A stretch of 64,000 nt of DNA, from positions 77,314,339 to 77,378,338 of the forward strand of contig NW_026262734.1 in assembly GCF_021869535.1 (NCBI RefSeq), read 5' to 3'. A program made the position numbers and the translations under genes. Source of the stretch: Mytilus californianus. Lineage: Eukaryota > Mollusca > Bivalvia > Mytilida > Mytilidae. Shown piece after piece: positions 10,996 to 24,198 of the stretch. The notes beneath the pieces were generated by a model. The model had not been told where the DNA came from. It saw only the letters and a list, made by a program, of their open reading frames with translations, and searched no databases. Positions within the stretch are counted from its first letter, which is position 1. Every line of letters starts with the position of its first letter.

Positions 10996-13900
10996 TGAAT
11001 GGCAATAACCGGATTATGTTAAGACTCTGGTTGGTCTCCGTAGTTTTGAATAATGAAAAGTCATTGACAAAGTAACTGTCAGTTTTTATTTCATCTTTTT
11101 TTTTCTTGAATGGTAAAACTTTTTTTTTCTTGTTTGCTTAAAATGGAAGATATACGATCGCATTTACAGTATGTAGTACTTTTGAGATGAGACTATATTT
11201 GTAATTAATTCCTTTTTATATCTTTCAGTTTATGTGTAATGTATAATTGTTAAATATTTAAATACTTCGAGAAGTCAGAAATATTTATAAGAACTGTGCT
11301 ATTTAATTTGTCCGGTTGAATGTCCCGTTTTCAAGATTCATAATTAAGCATATTTCATCTCTTTCGTTCAATTTCTTTATTGATAGTAATCGCCTAATTT
11401 CTATATTTAATCATCCTTTTATTTATTGTTGTTTCAGTTTATATTCTTTCACTAATCAAAGATTTTGAATAGATTTGATCTTGGTTCTATGTTTATGGAA
11501 GCATTAATTTTTTTTTAACTTTCATTTTAAATGTTGTTAAAAGACGCAGACCTTGTAGAAGGCCAATAGTTCCTTTTTATAATTGATTAAGTAAACGCGG
11601 AGCTCGAAGAAGACACCCATTGACTTGCCCACTTGAAACAATATCAAATATAAACATAAACGTTATTTAATCATAATAATCGATCATAGTTTCTTACAAG
11701 ACTTCATCGAACGCAATTCATCTCATGAACATTATTGACGGCTCTTGAATATTATTGAAGGCTGGCCTCATGGGTATTAACGGCCGCTGTTATCGACGGC
11801 TAGCTTCAACATATGTAAAGTACTATTTTTGTTACTGGTTGACTACTGATGCCTTAATTTCTAATATTTATTCCCATCATTGGCGGATTTTCACCCCAAT
11901 TATCTGTGTTGTAGCAGTTTTTGTGTAAGGAGCACACCCTCGCTAATGGAATTCGTATAGTGTGAACATGCACGACATAACAGATAGTCTGTAGATCTGA
12001 AAGTTTTATGAGCATATATCCCTCTCAGATATATTGTATCTATTATGGTTTTCAATGTATTAGCTATAGGCAATTACAACGAGTACATGCATTCTACTCT
12101 TCTGTTCTATATTTATCATTTGTGGCCATGTTGCTAAATTTCTAGAAAAGAAACATCAATTTTATCCTGAATTCCTGAAAGATTATTCAGCACAAATTCA
12201 GTATAAGTTGTCACGTCGTTAAGAGGGGAACATTTTTGAAAGAGGTTACGTTGACGGACGTTTGACGATGATGATGGGCGACAAATGATTGCAATAGCTC
12301 AGATGGCCTCCAGGGATTGTAAGTGCTAATAAGTGCATAATTTTATTTCTTTTTGTTTCTGGAATCAGTTGAACATTTCAATTGAATGCTGGATCGATAC
12401 CAATTTTGAGAAGAGACGATCTGCATTTAAAATAATACAAAATGTTTCAAATGTATATTGTAATTAAAAAAGAAAATAAACAACTAGTGTCTGGTGTTGT
12501 GTACAACTTTCCAATTCTGTCGTTTGCTCTTACGTTCTTGAAGGAATAAGAAATCATATATTGAGGTAGAGCTTAGCTTAAAAGCAGCATTCCTTTTGTT
12601 CAGGAGGGTTTTCATATACTTTAATATTTTCGATAATTTTGTTGTATACATTTACTTAGTATATACAACCTCCTGACACAGAAATTTTCCTATTTAATAA
12701 AATGGTCTTGACGTAAATTTTGGTACATCTGCTTTCGTGACAGAAGTAACGAAAATGTACTTATTTAAGATGTAATGGAAAGCCACAATGTGAGCCTTGT
12801 TGACGTGTCAGCAGAGCGAACCAGCTAAAAAGCTTCATATTGTGTTCAGTGGCAATGTATATCTATACGCATAAAACCCAATCATCAAACTCCGAAACAG
12901 TGGTGACATCTGGCTATGCTTCTTTGTAGAAAAAGGGAAGTATGACCCGAACGATAACGCTGTATGGAGTTTGCCCAATCATCTGTATTTCGTACCATTT
13001 CTGGATTTTTCCATCTCGTCCTAATACAAATAAACCTGGTGAGTTCTGCTGTCATATCAACCCTGCAACATTCTCATTTTTTTGTCCCAAAGGTCAATGA
13101 CCCTGTCAGTGATTACCTTTAGTCATATTTTGAAGGATTGTTTTGTCTTTTTTGAATTTTTTTTGTTTATATAAGATTGTGTATAGTAATTGTATATTTG
13201 TTCAAAACATTTCCAGACAAAGATTGAAAGTAGCATATGATTGAGAGACAATCGCACTACGCAAGTGCGAAGGGGAAACCTGTGATGGAAGAAAACAGTA
13301 AACAAACGTGAAAGGAAGAAAGTTTGAACCTATTCTGAAAGAACAATGAGAATACACGAAATCTTTTAACAACTGTTATGACAAAAGTTGATAACCTAAT
13401 GGGAACGAATGGAAAATATTTGAAAAATCACAAATATACACCACTCTTACATCTCACTTATCATTTACGCACTTACTGAGCACAATACCTATAGTTCTGT
13501 GTTGTTTGTTAAAGAAGAACAAGATTGGTAAACTTCGGCTACAAAACCCAAAAGTTATGAAATTATAAACTTCATTTGAACTTTGGTGGAAAGTTGTCTC
13601 CACATCTCCTTTTTTATATTAAAAGTCATTTTCAATTGACAAACTTGAAAATCGTAACAAAAATGGCATATCACCCTATGTCTTCTTTCTTTCTATTGTA
13701 AGTATTTTCACAGACATAATACATGGTTTGTATAATTTGGATACCTTCTTACTTTTTTTTATATAATATATAATGCAGACTAAGAATACCCAGAACTATC
13801 AAACAAATTGGACAAAAATATCAAATAAAGTAAAATACATTGTCAAGTGACAGGACGTGGTACATGGTACAGGCACTAACTGAGATGGGTTTAAACACGT

Positions 13901-16471
13901 AGGTCCACCGGACTCAATTTGCTGTACAGTTCTGATACTTTAACATTATTTTAATGTACATATATGCATGTTTGTTTTCTTCGATGATTGCTATAAATGC
14001 TACACACAGAGGAACAAGATCGAGGAATAATGAGAGATGACCAAAACTAAGTTTGCACGAATAAATATATAGACCGTTAACAAATTGTCGAGCCACTTTG
14101 TCCTTACCCATTTTATCCAAGGAATGCTTTTTATTGTTTTCTTTTTTTGTTTTGTTTTGTTTGTGTGTCTGTTGTCTTTTTTTTTTAATCTGGTGAGGTT
14201 GATTATTTAAACTATCTTATTATATATAAAATCTTTATTTACAAATTACAAACACAGTGTTACACACCGCCTTGACCTACTTACTATTTTAACTTAAGAT
14301 TTCCGGCAGGTAGCGATATACGTAATGATGATAAAAATAGAATACTTTTTTGCGTAGTAAACAATTCTGTTATTTGTGAGAAATTTGGCAATTTACAATG
14401 TAAATATATACTCTAGAAGGTATGTAAATATTATAACAACTAAACATTTTATTTTCTAGTTTAATGTAACGGCCAATTTTGCTATTGAATAAAAAAAAAA
14501 AAGATATTGTCAAATATATTCACAAAGGCTGGTCCAGTGCCAAATAATTAATATACTAGATAACACAAAGACATAAACACATTTTGTGTCTTCAAATTGA
14601 AAATCGTTCTTCTACATCTTGTTACTACAATAACGTTTTAAAATAGAAAATGAATAAATACACAACTTGCAATGGGTCATATTGTCCGTTTGCGATGTTT
14701 GATAGAGACCTGCTACAAAGTTCTAATTTCATTTAGTAGTGACTATGATAAGAAATAGTGTAAAATGAGCTACCGGAAGATTGAACACTTCGTAAACCAT
14801 ATAATAATTATTAATTCATTTCAAATTTTATTCCAAATTTATCATTATTTTTTTTTTGTATTTAGTTGTTTGCTTAACTATATGTACATCAAACCCCAGC
14901 TTCTTTGGAAGAAAACATATTTGTTATCCTCTGTGAATATGGCTTTTGATGACATTCAACATTGCAAATTTAAAATGTTTTTGTAATATTTTGCATCGAA
15001 GGACGTCTCCAACCAAGACTAATTTAGAATGTGTGGTCTGTGCTTTAATACGTCCCTTATAATTTTGGTTTTGTTTAAGGGTGTACGTTTGATGTTTTAT
15101 TTTTTGATACTAAGATACTATAAATATGCCAAAATCTGTAAAAGTTGCATTTTTAAGCCACCTTAAAGTATAATTTATAAAATGGACATATGTTCAAAAT
15201 TTCACCAAAATGTTGTTAAGACCTTCAATTATTTTATTTTTGAATCTATTATACTGTGAATTAAAAGGATTGAGGGACTTTTAAAAAACGGCCCTTGTGT
15301 GGAAAGTATTTGGGGAAATTGCGCGAACCTCCTGTAAAACGTAACTTCTTAGTATTGAATATAAATTTTCAGTATAGTGCAGTTCACACCTCAAAATTGG
15401 ATGGGTACCGTTGGCGACGGACTGTTATTTCCCGAAGGTATCATTCGACCAGTATCTAGCGATTTAGTTCTGCCATAATTAAACTGATATTTAATTGAAC
15501 GTTTTCTTTATATGAAACATTTAATTGTAATAAAACCAAGGTTGTGACTCCCTCAGGGAAAACTCACCTTGTTCTATTTTATCAGTTATATTGAGGACTA
15601 ATAATAGATGTTAGGTATGCGTCAATGAGACAGCAACAAAATGGAAAAAAATAACAGCTGGACCTTTTTTATGTTAAATTTAAGCTTTTAAATGTTTCCT
15701 GAATTTTACCTCTCGAACTTTTATTATCTGCTACATGATGAAGGTTTTCCGAAAAACACGTGTCATGAGTACGGAAATCGTTTTCGTGTGTTTATATTAC
15801 TGACACCAAGTCGATGCCTCTTGCAGTTGACTGTCAGTCCTAGAACGAATCATCCGAACAACAACCAGTGCTTCGATACTTGTATGATTAAAATAATATA
15901 TTTTGACTACAAATTATCAGTGTATGAAATGAAAATAACACTTGATAAATTTTGTGTGGCGGAAGCGTTTTATTGAGTTATCTTCGTTAGAAAGGCTCAT
16001 ACAAAGAGGGAAAAAAAGGGATGTTTAGATACTTTAATATTTGTGGAGCTACCGAAATGAAGTACTCAAAAGTATTAAATCTAAAGTCGCCACTGCCTCA
16101 AGCATAGTTGGACATGGAAGATATGGGATGATCTGTCCGTTCAGTTTTAACATTTTGGTATGTGTGTCCTTCTTCATTCTGTATTATAGGCTTTTAATTT
16201 TTACCGTCTCCAGCGTACATTATGAAGGATTTCAGAGGCACGTGCTGTAAAGACAGTTCATACGGTATCAATCAGTACAGAGTGTCAGAACCACCTCCGA
16301 TAGACATCACTCCTTTTCCGACGAGGATCGCTTTAATATTATTATTGTGAGTCTGAGTATAATACCATTGTAAAATATAATGTACAATCAAATAACTACA
16401 GTTCAGACTTAAGTACAGGCGTCGACTTACATTTGAATGAAGTTATTACAGCTATTTCCTTTTTTTAATAG
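10996..16471. other. Upstream region of the Ig-like gene, no recognisable gene
   Basis: About 5.5 kb of AT-rich sequence without convincing exons. A short piece near 12270-12315 (GGCGACAAATGATTGCAATA) looks like a scrap of a common bivalve repeat. The 5' untranslated exon and promoter of the downstream Ig-like gene probably lie here, but no core promoter element can be assigned with confidence. Confidence 0.4.
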
Positions 16472-16567
16472 ATGAATATGTAATGGATGTCTTAGGGAGT
16501 TTATTCGGCTTCATATTCCAACTATTGACCATTTTATCAACAAAGTTTTCAGAGTTATATGGCGAAG
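16472..16567 (+). CDS. Ig-like protein, exon 1: start codon and signal peptide
   Basis: An ATG at 16483 opens a 28-codon exon beginning MDVLGSLFGFIFQLLTILST, a hydrophobic core consistent with a secretory signal peptide. The exon ends GGCGAAG before a GTATGT donor (16568), leaving phase 1. A T-rich tract ending TTAATAG just before 16472 looks like a splice acceptor, so an upstream untranslated exon is likely. The phase matches exon 2 exactly. An upstream ATG at 16473 runs into TAA after two codons and is not used. The weak, short hydrophobic stretch leaves some doubt about signal function. Confidence 0.65.
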
Positions 16568-16878
16568 GTATGTATTGTGTGTTACACACCATGAAATAAT
16601 GTTCACTTTCTTCGACTTAGTCATGCAAAAGAACAAGACAACATGGCTGACATAACGATGTCATATTTATAGACAAATCAGAGAGCAGTAACAAATGTTA
16701 AAGAATTTGTTTTTGCATAGTATATACAAGCAAATGTAGATAAAGATGATTGGATGGATAAACGTCAGAAAGACAGCAACATAACAGCGCGTGACTAAAA
16801 ATGAAACTTTAAAAAGTTATTGTCAGTCGTGTATAAGTGCAATATGTATGACGTAAATTATTTCTTTTAAAATTTCAG

Positions 16879-17193
16879 TTGAATGTACCATAGGCTCTAA
16901 ACCAGCTATATTCGGACAACCACTTAGTATACTATGTAGGAACACAAATCCCTTGATTTGCATTAAAAATGAATCTAGGGTGTGGATGGGTGGGGAAAAC
17001 CTTGATCTACTTGTATTGGAAGGAATTCCAAAGAGCAAAGTTGGAAGGTATTCTGAGAAAGTACAATCTTGCTCAGACTTTGAGTTATTAATCTCAAATT
17101 TATCGGAATCAGATCTGAATCACAGTTACTGTTGTACAGTTGGATTTTCCGAATGCAGATTAAAGCTTTCCTTGGCAGAAAATGATTTTGAAT
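16879..17193 (+). CDS. Ig-like protein, exon 2: first immunoglobulin domain
   Basis: This 315-bp exon, phase 1 at both ends (acceptor AATTTCAG, donor GTAAGT), has the classic Ig-domain exon layout. It encodes the B-strand cysteine in PLSILCRN, the core tryptophan in SRVWMGG, and an F-strand motif DLNHSYCCTVG standing in for DxxxYxC. A third group of cysteines (ICIKN, QSCSD, SECRL) suggests extra disulphides. The exon ends ENDFE. I place it in a bivalve-expanded family of Ig-domain surface or secreted proteins; the ligand is unknown. Splicing to exon 3 keeps the frame and completes a Tyr codon. Confidence 0.85.
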
Positions 17194-17686
17194 GTAAGTT
17201 CATTTATATAAGTAGTGCGTGAATTTAGACAAAATATGTTTGTCATCAGATTTCAGCAATCGTGAATTCAGTTAGTTTAAACAATGCGCTTTTTTCTAAA
17301 CATTATATTCCCGTCTGCGTTTTATTATTTTAATGTGTAACTTTGCACATATTTTTGTTTTGAACGTAACTTGGTACTTTCCGAAGAACTTTTTCAGAAA
17401 AAGGACGAGCCGTTCTTTGACACAACCCTGGCTGATTGTTTTTTTGCTCAACCACCGTTGAAGTTTTAAAAGTCTAGATAGCAGCTGCAAGCTTTTGAAT
17501 ATTGTATGAGTTTAGAGATATATACTGCATACGCGCGTGAAGTTGGACTGATTGATTGATGACTGCTTAAGTCCAGCGGCAAATTAATGCATATTCAGTA
17601 CGAGAACATATTAATGATATATTAACCATGCTTTGTACTAGACCGACACACTTAGCGGGATTTTTAACCTGATAGTTCACAAGGTA

Positions 17687-17875
17687 CTAGTCCGTAGGAA
17701 GACATGTCACCATACCAAAAGACACATTATTCTGACCATTAGTCGACCAGTCTTTACTTTTACTCCTCAAAGCCGCGTGCTCATTGGAGAAGCAGCAAAT
17801 ACCAATATTAAAGCCCTCCTGCACTTGAGGCGAACACGCTACCACGAGACCACTGAGACGGTTTGTGAAGATGGT
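17687..17875 (-). repeat. tRNA-derived SINE fragment
   Basis: On the minus strand, GTCTCGTGGTAGCGTGTTC followed by GCC (about 17829-17851) matches a Pol III A-box in a tRNA-like head, followed by a GGTATTTGCTGCTTCTCC-type body I associate with bivalve SINEs. The B-box region appears deleted between the head and the body. It lies in intron 2 of the Ig-like gene. It is a remnant rather than an active tRNA gene. Confidence 0.5.
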
Positions 17876-18046
17876 ATATTGCTGCAAAGGTACAACAAGT
17901 TTATGATTTCAAATATGAAATGATCTAGTTTGTCATAGATTTTGGTACTTAGATGACCACTGAAGTACAAAATTTAATGGAAAGAAAATCATCAAAATAC
18001 CTGTAAAATTAAATGATATAGCTTATTTGATCTTCTTGTATTTAGA

Positions 18047-18169
18047 ATTGCCAGAAGATACTCTGACTCATATACAATGTATACAAGGAGAGGGGTATAG
18101 TTGGTTCCCATGGAAATCCTCACAACCTTTTGGCAAATATGTTGTCAATAAGGAACTCAAGCAAACTGG
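18047..18169 (+). other. Possible alternative exon giving an early stop
   Basis: TTGTATTTAG at 18037-18046 resembles an acceptor, and the following 120 bp read LPEDTLTHIQCIQGEGYSW and PWKSSQPFGKYVVN before a TGA. If exon 2 spliced here, the junction codon would be TAA at once, truncating the protein after the first Ig domain. Alternatively this is a scrap of a duplicated exon. The readable, Cys/Trp-containing frame is what makes it worth recording. Confidence 0.25.
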
Positions 18170-18264
18170 TTGACGATGTAGCATGTTTTACCATCGGCTT
18201 CTTCATTTTTAACAAAATATGCCGAATTGTTTCACGAAATGTACTTTACAATTATATTTTACAG

Positions 18265-18380
18265 ATCATCCTGAAGAACATGACATTCACAAAAATTTCT
18301 CAATATCAGTGCATGACCTTTTTGTTTCTGTGAACATATCCAGAGTATATCCTGTGCCTAAGTGTTCTGTTTTGTTCGGC
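18265..18380 (+). CDS. Ig-like protein, exon 3: start of second extracellular domain
   Basis: Flanked by TTTTACAG and a GTGAGT donor, the exon enters in phase 1 and leaves in phase 0 (116 bp). It encodes HPEEHDIHKNFSISVHDLF and VNISRVYPVPKC, a beta-rich segment with a potential N-glycosylation site (NIS) and a cysteine probably paired with one in exon 4. The exon 2 to exon 3 junction completes a Tyr codon and gives a continuous frame. Confidence 0.8.
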
Positions 18381-21300
18381 GTGAGTATAACTTTATTTTG
18401 TTCATTAATAAAAGCACTTTTTATGTTTTCAATGAATGAATCTTTAGTGAGGAATCTCAGATGCCACTATATCCCATATCCCAAAATAATTAATATGGGA
18501 TAAGTCCCCATTGCGAAAAATGGATCCAAATCTCAAATTTTACTGATTATCGAACTAATCCATGTTTTTGATGTAGGGAAATATTAATTTTCAAGTTTTA
18601 AAAGAATCCCCTCAAAAAATAGAAGACACTAGCATGCCAACAATAAAATAATGACGGACGGACTCGCAGAAATACGAAAAGAGGACGGACGGATGTATCA
18701 AAACAGTATACCCTTCGCAACTTCGATGCATGGTTTATAAATATATTGACAAGAAATGAAAAAAAGGGAAACCTGTTTTAGTTATGTTTCGATAGCTTCC
18801 GGCATTTTACGTCAAATACGTTTTAGAGTATTGTGTTAAAAGGAAAAGAGCATAAATTTAGTGGAAATCCCCTAAAGTTTATTATGGCTATCACCTATAA
18901 TTCTGTCTGTATCTGTTGAAGTTGCTTAATGTGGACTGTATATTTCGTAAACTATGTTGATGTTAACAAACAACGTGATACTGTTTAATGTAATAGACGT
19001 GTTAGGAAAGGGATTTAAATACTGCGCTGATGTTCAATACCAATACCGATACAAGATTTAAGTGTGGACTTTCTCAAAATGCAGTTGCTTGAAAAGTATC
19101 CCGGCGTAGTATAGTTTAGCTTTGTGGTGTGTTTGAAACAACATGAAGCGAACGGTTAACGTCGACTCCAAATTTTAAGACGTGCATTGGCCTTACTTAT
19201 ATCTTCATACATTCATTTGTATTTGTTTGATTTAAGAGTGCAAAACAAAACTTAACAAAATATATGTAAAAGTCAAGAATGGGAATGACGGATTTTACGG
19301 CTACAAGTCCAAATATATACATTAAGTGATATGATCAGAATATGGTTAATCGTTAAATAACTCAGTGTGTCTCTCCACAATAAATATGTCCTATTTTCGT
19401 TGCAAAATATAGTTACCATGTATTTTGTGTCCGGGGATACAGGGACACGTATGTGTGGCTTAAGCAAATCAGTCCTAATCTGAACACATCGTTATATCTA
19501 TATCTATATAAAAAAAAATAGTGGACACAAGTGGATACAGTGCTATTTCTATATAAAACTTTAAGAAGCAGGGGCTACAGAAGAAGGTAGTCTTGCTGCA
19601 CATCGTTTTAATGTCAAGAAAACCACTTTTCACGAGCTAAATGTGATTCGTATTGTCTACTTCTATATCTGGGTATGAATGCAATGCATGGACAGAGGGA
19701 CGAAAGAACGGACGAATGGACCCATTCACCCATCGCTATATACCGTCCAATTTAGAAAGCGGAGAGTATAGTGAATATTAGGCAAAACAAAATGAAGGAA
19801 ATCGAAAAAAAAAAATTGCCTGACACATAATTTAGCAGACTTTGTTTTGCAACAGGTGAAAATGAATATTCCGTTTTCAAAATATCCTCCTGACCAAAAG
19901 ATAATAAAATTATTTCCTCGATATGAAAGTTTAACCCACTTTCAACAATACCTCAATTTAATCGTGGTATTCTGTTTTGTTGGTGGAGGAGCCGTGATAA
20001 AAAGAAAAAAAAAAATTCCGACCCTTCATCGAAACGTAAATTTAACATGCTTGATAATGTTTAAACGTTGTAATCTTTTAAAACTTAATTCGATAACCCC
20101 TCTTTTTTCGAAAAACTAACTGATAAAAGTTGATAGAAAGAAAATGTCAGGGAAAATGTGAATAAGAATAAATAATTCACACATTTTGACGTTGTTTTAG
20201 GTATTGTCGCTTTACAACATCACATTAAATTGCCAGTGACCTTTCTAAATAAAATAAAAATATAAAGATAATCTAATTGAAAACGCTTTTGTTTCATTAT
20301 TTTTTTTTTATTGTCAAGTACACAAATTTCTGGTTTGGTTTATTTTTAGAATTTTACGCTACTATGTAACACATTTCTCTTTTCTAGAAAATGATATAAA
20401 ATAAGGAGATGTGGTATGATTGCCAAAATAGACAACCTTCCACATGGAGCAAAACCCATCCCACATAAAAGCTAAGAAAGGCCCCGACATGACAAGTATA
20501 TTTTAAATATATTTCAAATAAACGAACATTTTGAACACAAATTGATGTAGAGTAAAAAATCAGATTCGAATGTGATCTGATTCCTGTGGTTTTTTTTTCA
20601 TGCATTTATTCTGATCACTTTGTAGATTTTCTTTGTAGTCGTTCAACAAATAGTAAGAAATGGGGGAACAACGATCTTAAAGTTAATCGATCACTACTAT
20701 GAAACAATGCAATTTTTAGAATAATGATCGTGTTGTTTTGCTGAATCCTCGTCCGTGTATTGCGGAATAAATTGTTACTGTTTTATTGTTTAAAAATCAT
20801 CTCATCATTATCAAACAAACCCATACAGGTAACTATAATGAATGATAATCTGTGCTTTTTGAGATGGTCCCCACTATAGCATGTATGGGTACTGGTATTT
20901 AAATTCAGCGTCAAAATCGTAATGACTTTCCTAACACGTCTATTGACAATTGATTAATACTTGGTTGCTATGTAGTGTTAACCCATATAAAACATTTACC
21001 CGAGATATTTATTTATGAGCTTTCTCAACGTTCAGCATTATTTTATTTAAGGTTTCTTTAAGTAAAAAAATATACGACAGCCGCTGCAGTATCGATCCCA
21101 GATTAAGCACAGGGGGCCAGGAAAATTATTTTATTCTTCTGATGTTTTCATTGGATAGAGAGCAAGTAAAGTTTTAAAATAACACCCGAGCCCTTGTGAT
21201 TTAAGTTTGCACGACAGATGCACGACTCTGGTAGAGTTTTTTCGGCGAAATACCGAAAATACAGAAAGCTGACTATGATGAAACCAAAAAATTAAAATGA

Positions 21301-22437
21301 AAAGGAATATGAGATTTATTGAATCACTTTTATGGTATCGGAGATGGTTTAGATTGGATAATTTATATATAAATACTGTACAGGACAGACAAGAAATAAG
21401 TCTTCGAAAATTAGAAAACAAAAAATGAACACAGAAAACTACAAAATTATATGTTACATGTATGAATTAAACCATAAATATATTGCTTTGAGTTTTCTCG
21501 AAGTTTATTTGTGAACTGGTGTGGTTCAAGTGACTTTGTACAGTAAATTCGGCAATCCACTTTATGTCATTCCCTTTTTGTTGCATTTACCTGATTTCAT
21601 GTCAATAAATGGAATTTTAAAATTCTTAATCTGTGATATCTCTTTCATGAAATTTTTTATTTAGGTACAGCCAATTTGAAAACCAAATCTAACGGTCTAT
21701 GAAAGACTTAAATTAGTAAAAAAAAAAAAAAAACTAATTTATGGTATTGAAATCCCTGACAACTTGATTATTTACCAGTTATACATAGATTACATTTATT
21801 GTAATCCTAAACGTCACTGCAAACACGGGAATAGCGAACAACTTTTAGAAATATACACATCGTAAGAAGCAACCAATGGAACATTCGAAATAAGGAACGA
21901 AAAATCGTCTCTTTTGTCGCAAATTTTTGTTTTGGTATGCCCATGTGAAACTGTTATATCCAAATGTAGTAAAGATAAATATAAAAATAAGAAGGACCAT
22001 TATTGCTGTAAAGACTAGATTTATTTATAAAAAAATATTCCTTTCCCTTTGGTACATTTGTGAAGAATAATTATATAATTCTTTTCTATATAAACAAACA
22101 TATCATCAAGGTCACCCTAAGTGTTGTGATTTTATCATTTAGATGGGCATAAGACAAATTTTTACTGCGTTTGATCAAAACTGTGATTCATAACAGTACA
22201 GGAACAAGTCCGTTATTATAGAAGCGTGATGTGTGCCCAAAGAAATGCATACAACCTGTCGACACACTTTATTGCCGAAAAGTACTTTAATGTTGAAAAT
22301 TTACAGCTATAATCATCTCATCAAAAAGTTCGATATATTTTGCAAATTTCCCTTTTTAATTGCAGAGTAGGGCTTTAATTGCGTGACAGCAAATAAATCT
22401 GAAAACAGATTTTGAAAGGATTATTAGTCCCCTACCG
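18381..22437 (+). other. Intron 3, left part
   Basis: Mostly unrecognised AT-rich sequence. It contains decayed GGACGGACGG-type repeat scraps (18655-18700 and 19685-19745). An inverted copy of the retroelement 3' tail (GAGATGTGGTATGATTGCC) lies at about 20400-20480. No additional exon could be supported. Confidence 0.4.
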
Positions 22438-22806
22438 ACGAAGTCGAAGGGGACTTTAGGTTTGCACTCTGTCCGTCCGTCTGACTGTCTGTCCATCCGT
22501 CAGCCCGGCAAACCAGTTTTCCACACTTTTCTTCTTCATGCTTCAAGATATTGATTTGATATTTGGGATATAGTTTTAACATGACAAACTACAGATCAAG
22601 TTTGAATTTTGTTCCGGTCTGATGATTTTGTGCAGAGTTATTGTCCTTGGACTTGGAAAATTCACTCAAATAATCAGTTTTCCACATTTTTTTTCGTCAA
22701 GCTTGAAGATATTGACCTAATATTTGTAATACAGTTTACACCATGTTAAGATATAGATCAGATTAACATTTTTTCCATTACAATGAATTTTTCACCGGTA
22801 GGGGAC
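22438..22806. mobile_element. 369-bp element with GTCCCCTACCG inverted ends and two core repeats
   Basis: The ends GTCCCCTACCG (22438) and CGGTAGGGGAC (22796-22806) are perfect inverted repeats, and TA flanks both sides. Inside are a GTCCGTCCGTC tract and two tandem cores starting CAGTTTTCCACA at 22514 and 22674, a 160-bp period. There is no coding capacity. The organisation (short TIRs, tract, 160-bp tandem core) matches the bivalve 'pearl'-like class of non-autonomous elements as I know it. It lies in intron 3 of the Ig-like gene. Confidence 0.75.
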
Positions 22807-23007
22807 TATGTATTGCCATGCAATACTCTCAGAATGCTTGTTTAAAATAAGAAAACCTCTGTTTAATAATATTTTTTAATGGAAGTGGAGAAAGTAAAAA
22901 AATCATAGATGTCAACCAAATTTAACGGACCTTCTAACACATTAAAAGATCTAAAACGTCAAAAGATTGTTTTACACTGTATCCCCAAAAAGTTTATTCC
23001 ATTATTG

Positions 23008-23350
23008 TCCCCCGCGCAACGCGTTGCGGGGGACAGAGAAACACCGGGCGTCCGTCCGGTCTTGTTAGCGCTCTCACGTGTACAATTCTTGCCAGATTTT
23101 TATTAAACTTATATCATAGGTTTATATCAGTAATGTCTTGGACGATTTCGAAAATCAGTGCCGATCAATTATTTTAAAAAAAAGTTATGCCCCTTGGAAA
23201 CATTAACTATAATGAAAATCACATTGCATTTGCTCTGAAGCCTTCATTTCTCTAAGATATTAATAAAAAGTTTTAAAGAACAAACAAAGTGCTTTTTTTA
23301 GTTATTGCCCTTGTACCTTGGATAGATAAAATATGTGCAACGCGGGGGAC
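23008..23350. mobile_element. 343-bp element with GTCCCCCGCG inverted ends, one core
   Basis: The left end GTCCCCCGCG and right end CGCGGGGGAC are perfect inverted repeats. A 12-bp palindrome GCAACGCGTTGC follows the left end, then a CGTCCGTCCGG tract and a single core beginning TTGTTAGCGCTCTCA. A related copy with two cores is at 30734-31215. No target duplication was identified. It lies in intron 3 of the Ig-like gene. Confidence 0.7.
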
Positions 23351-23960
23351 ATAGGAACTCTGTTCTTTTATTTTCATATGCTTTATTTCAAAAGTTGAAA
23401 TCAAGTTTTATCAATTCAGTAACTAAAGGGAACTAGTTAACAACATAAACATATTTGTTTAAGAACACTTACTCGAACCTGAGATGAAACGGTATTTGAT
23501 GTTTTTTGTGTAGTTTAGGTAGCCAATAAATAGTTTGAACCGAGGAGGTCTAGGCCTAAATCTGAGAGGTGACATTGACAAGATATTTTAATAGTTGACT
23601 TTCTGAGATGCATACGGCCTTGAGTGTAGAAGAATTTGAATTTCATTCTTAGGAACAACCGTGTAGTATTTAAGTTTTTCCACCATGAATGTAAACTTTG
23701 CCCATTAATGTGTGACATTGTGAAATTTGATATAACCTTGTATGCTATAAAGTAAGACAAAGACATTTGCCATGATGGTTTGCTGTTACTGATCACAAAA
23801 GTAACAAATATTTCTCAGTTTTGTTTTTTGTTGAATTATTGATTTCCCGATTCTAGTCTTGTTAGTTTGAATCAAATATTGATATTAATTGAAAATCAAA
23901 TGTCACTATTTCCTGATATCAGTTAGTATTATGTAAAGAACAGTTTCTTTTTATTTCCAG
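23351..23960 (+). other. Intron 3, right end
   Basis: AT-rich intron sequence ending in a T-rich tract and TTTCCAG acceptor at 23951-23960. No repeat or exon recognised. Confidence 0.5.
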
Positions 23961-24141
23961 GTTCAGAAACTAGATGAATATATAAATCAGAGTGCAAGTC
24001 GTGTTGGAAATTTCTTCTCCACATATTTTGACTTTGAATTCAAGTTAGCTGAAGAGCAGTGCCCAGTTAAAATAAATATTACCTGCCTGGTTGGAAGCAC
24101 ATTGATTCCAATTTTGACCTCAGAAATGACAAATTGTTCCG
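23961..24141 (+). CDS. Ig-like protein, exon 4: rest of second extracellular domain
   Basis: The exon enters in phase 0 after TTTCCAG and leaves in phase 1 before GTAAGT (181 bp). It encodes VQKLDEYINQSASRVGNFF and AEEQCPVKINITCLVGSTL, ending in TSEMTNCS. The cysteines in EEQC, NITC and TNCS, with two N-glycosylation sequons (NQS and NIT), mark an extracellular disulphide-bonded domain. The frame is continuous with exon 3. Together they form the membrane-proximal domain of the predicted receptor. Confidence 0.8.
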
Positions 24142-24198
24142 GTAAGTCATTGTATTGTTTAGAAAATTGTTCAGAAATATGTAATCTTTAATATAATG

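Noticed and set aside
15692..15976. 94-codon plus-strand ORF upstream of the Ig gene
   Set aside because: Tempting as an upstream exon, but no signal peptide, Ig features or phase-compatible donor to 16472 were seen.
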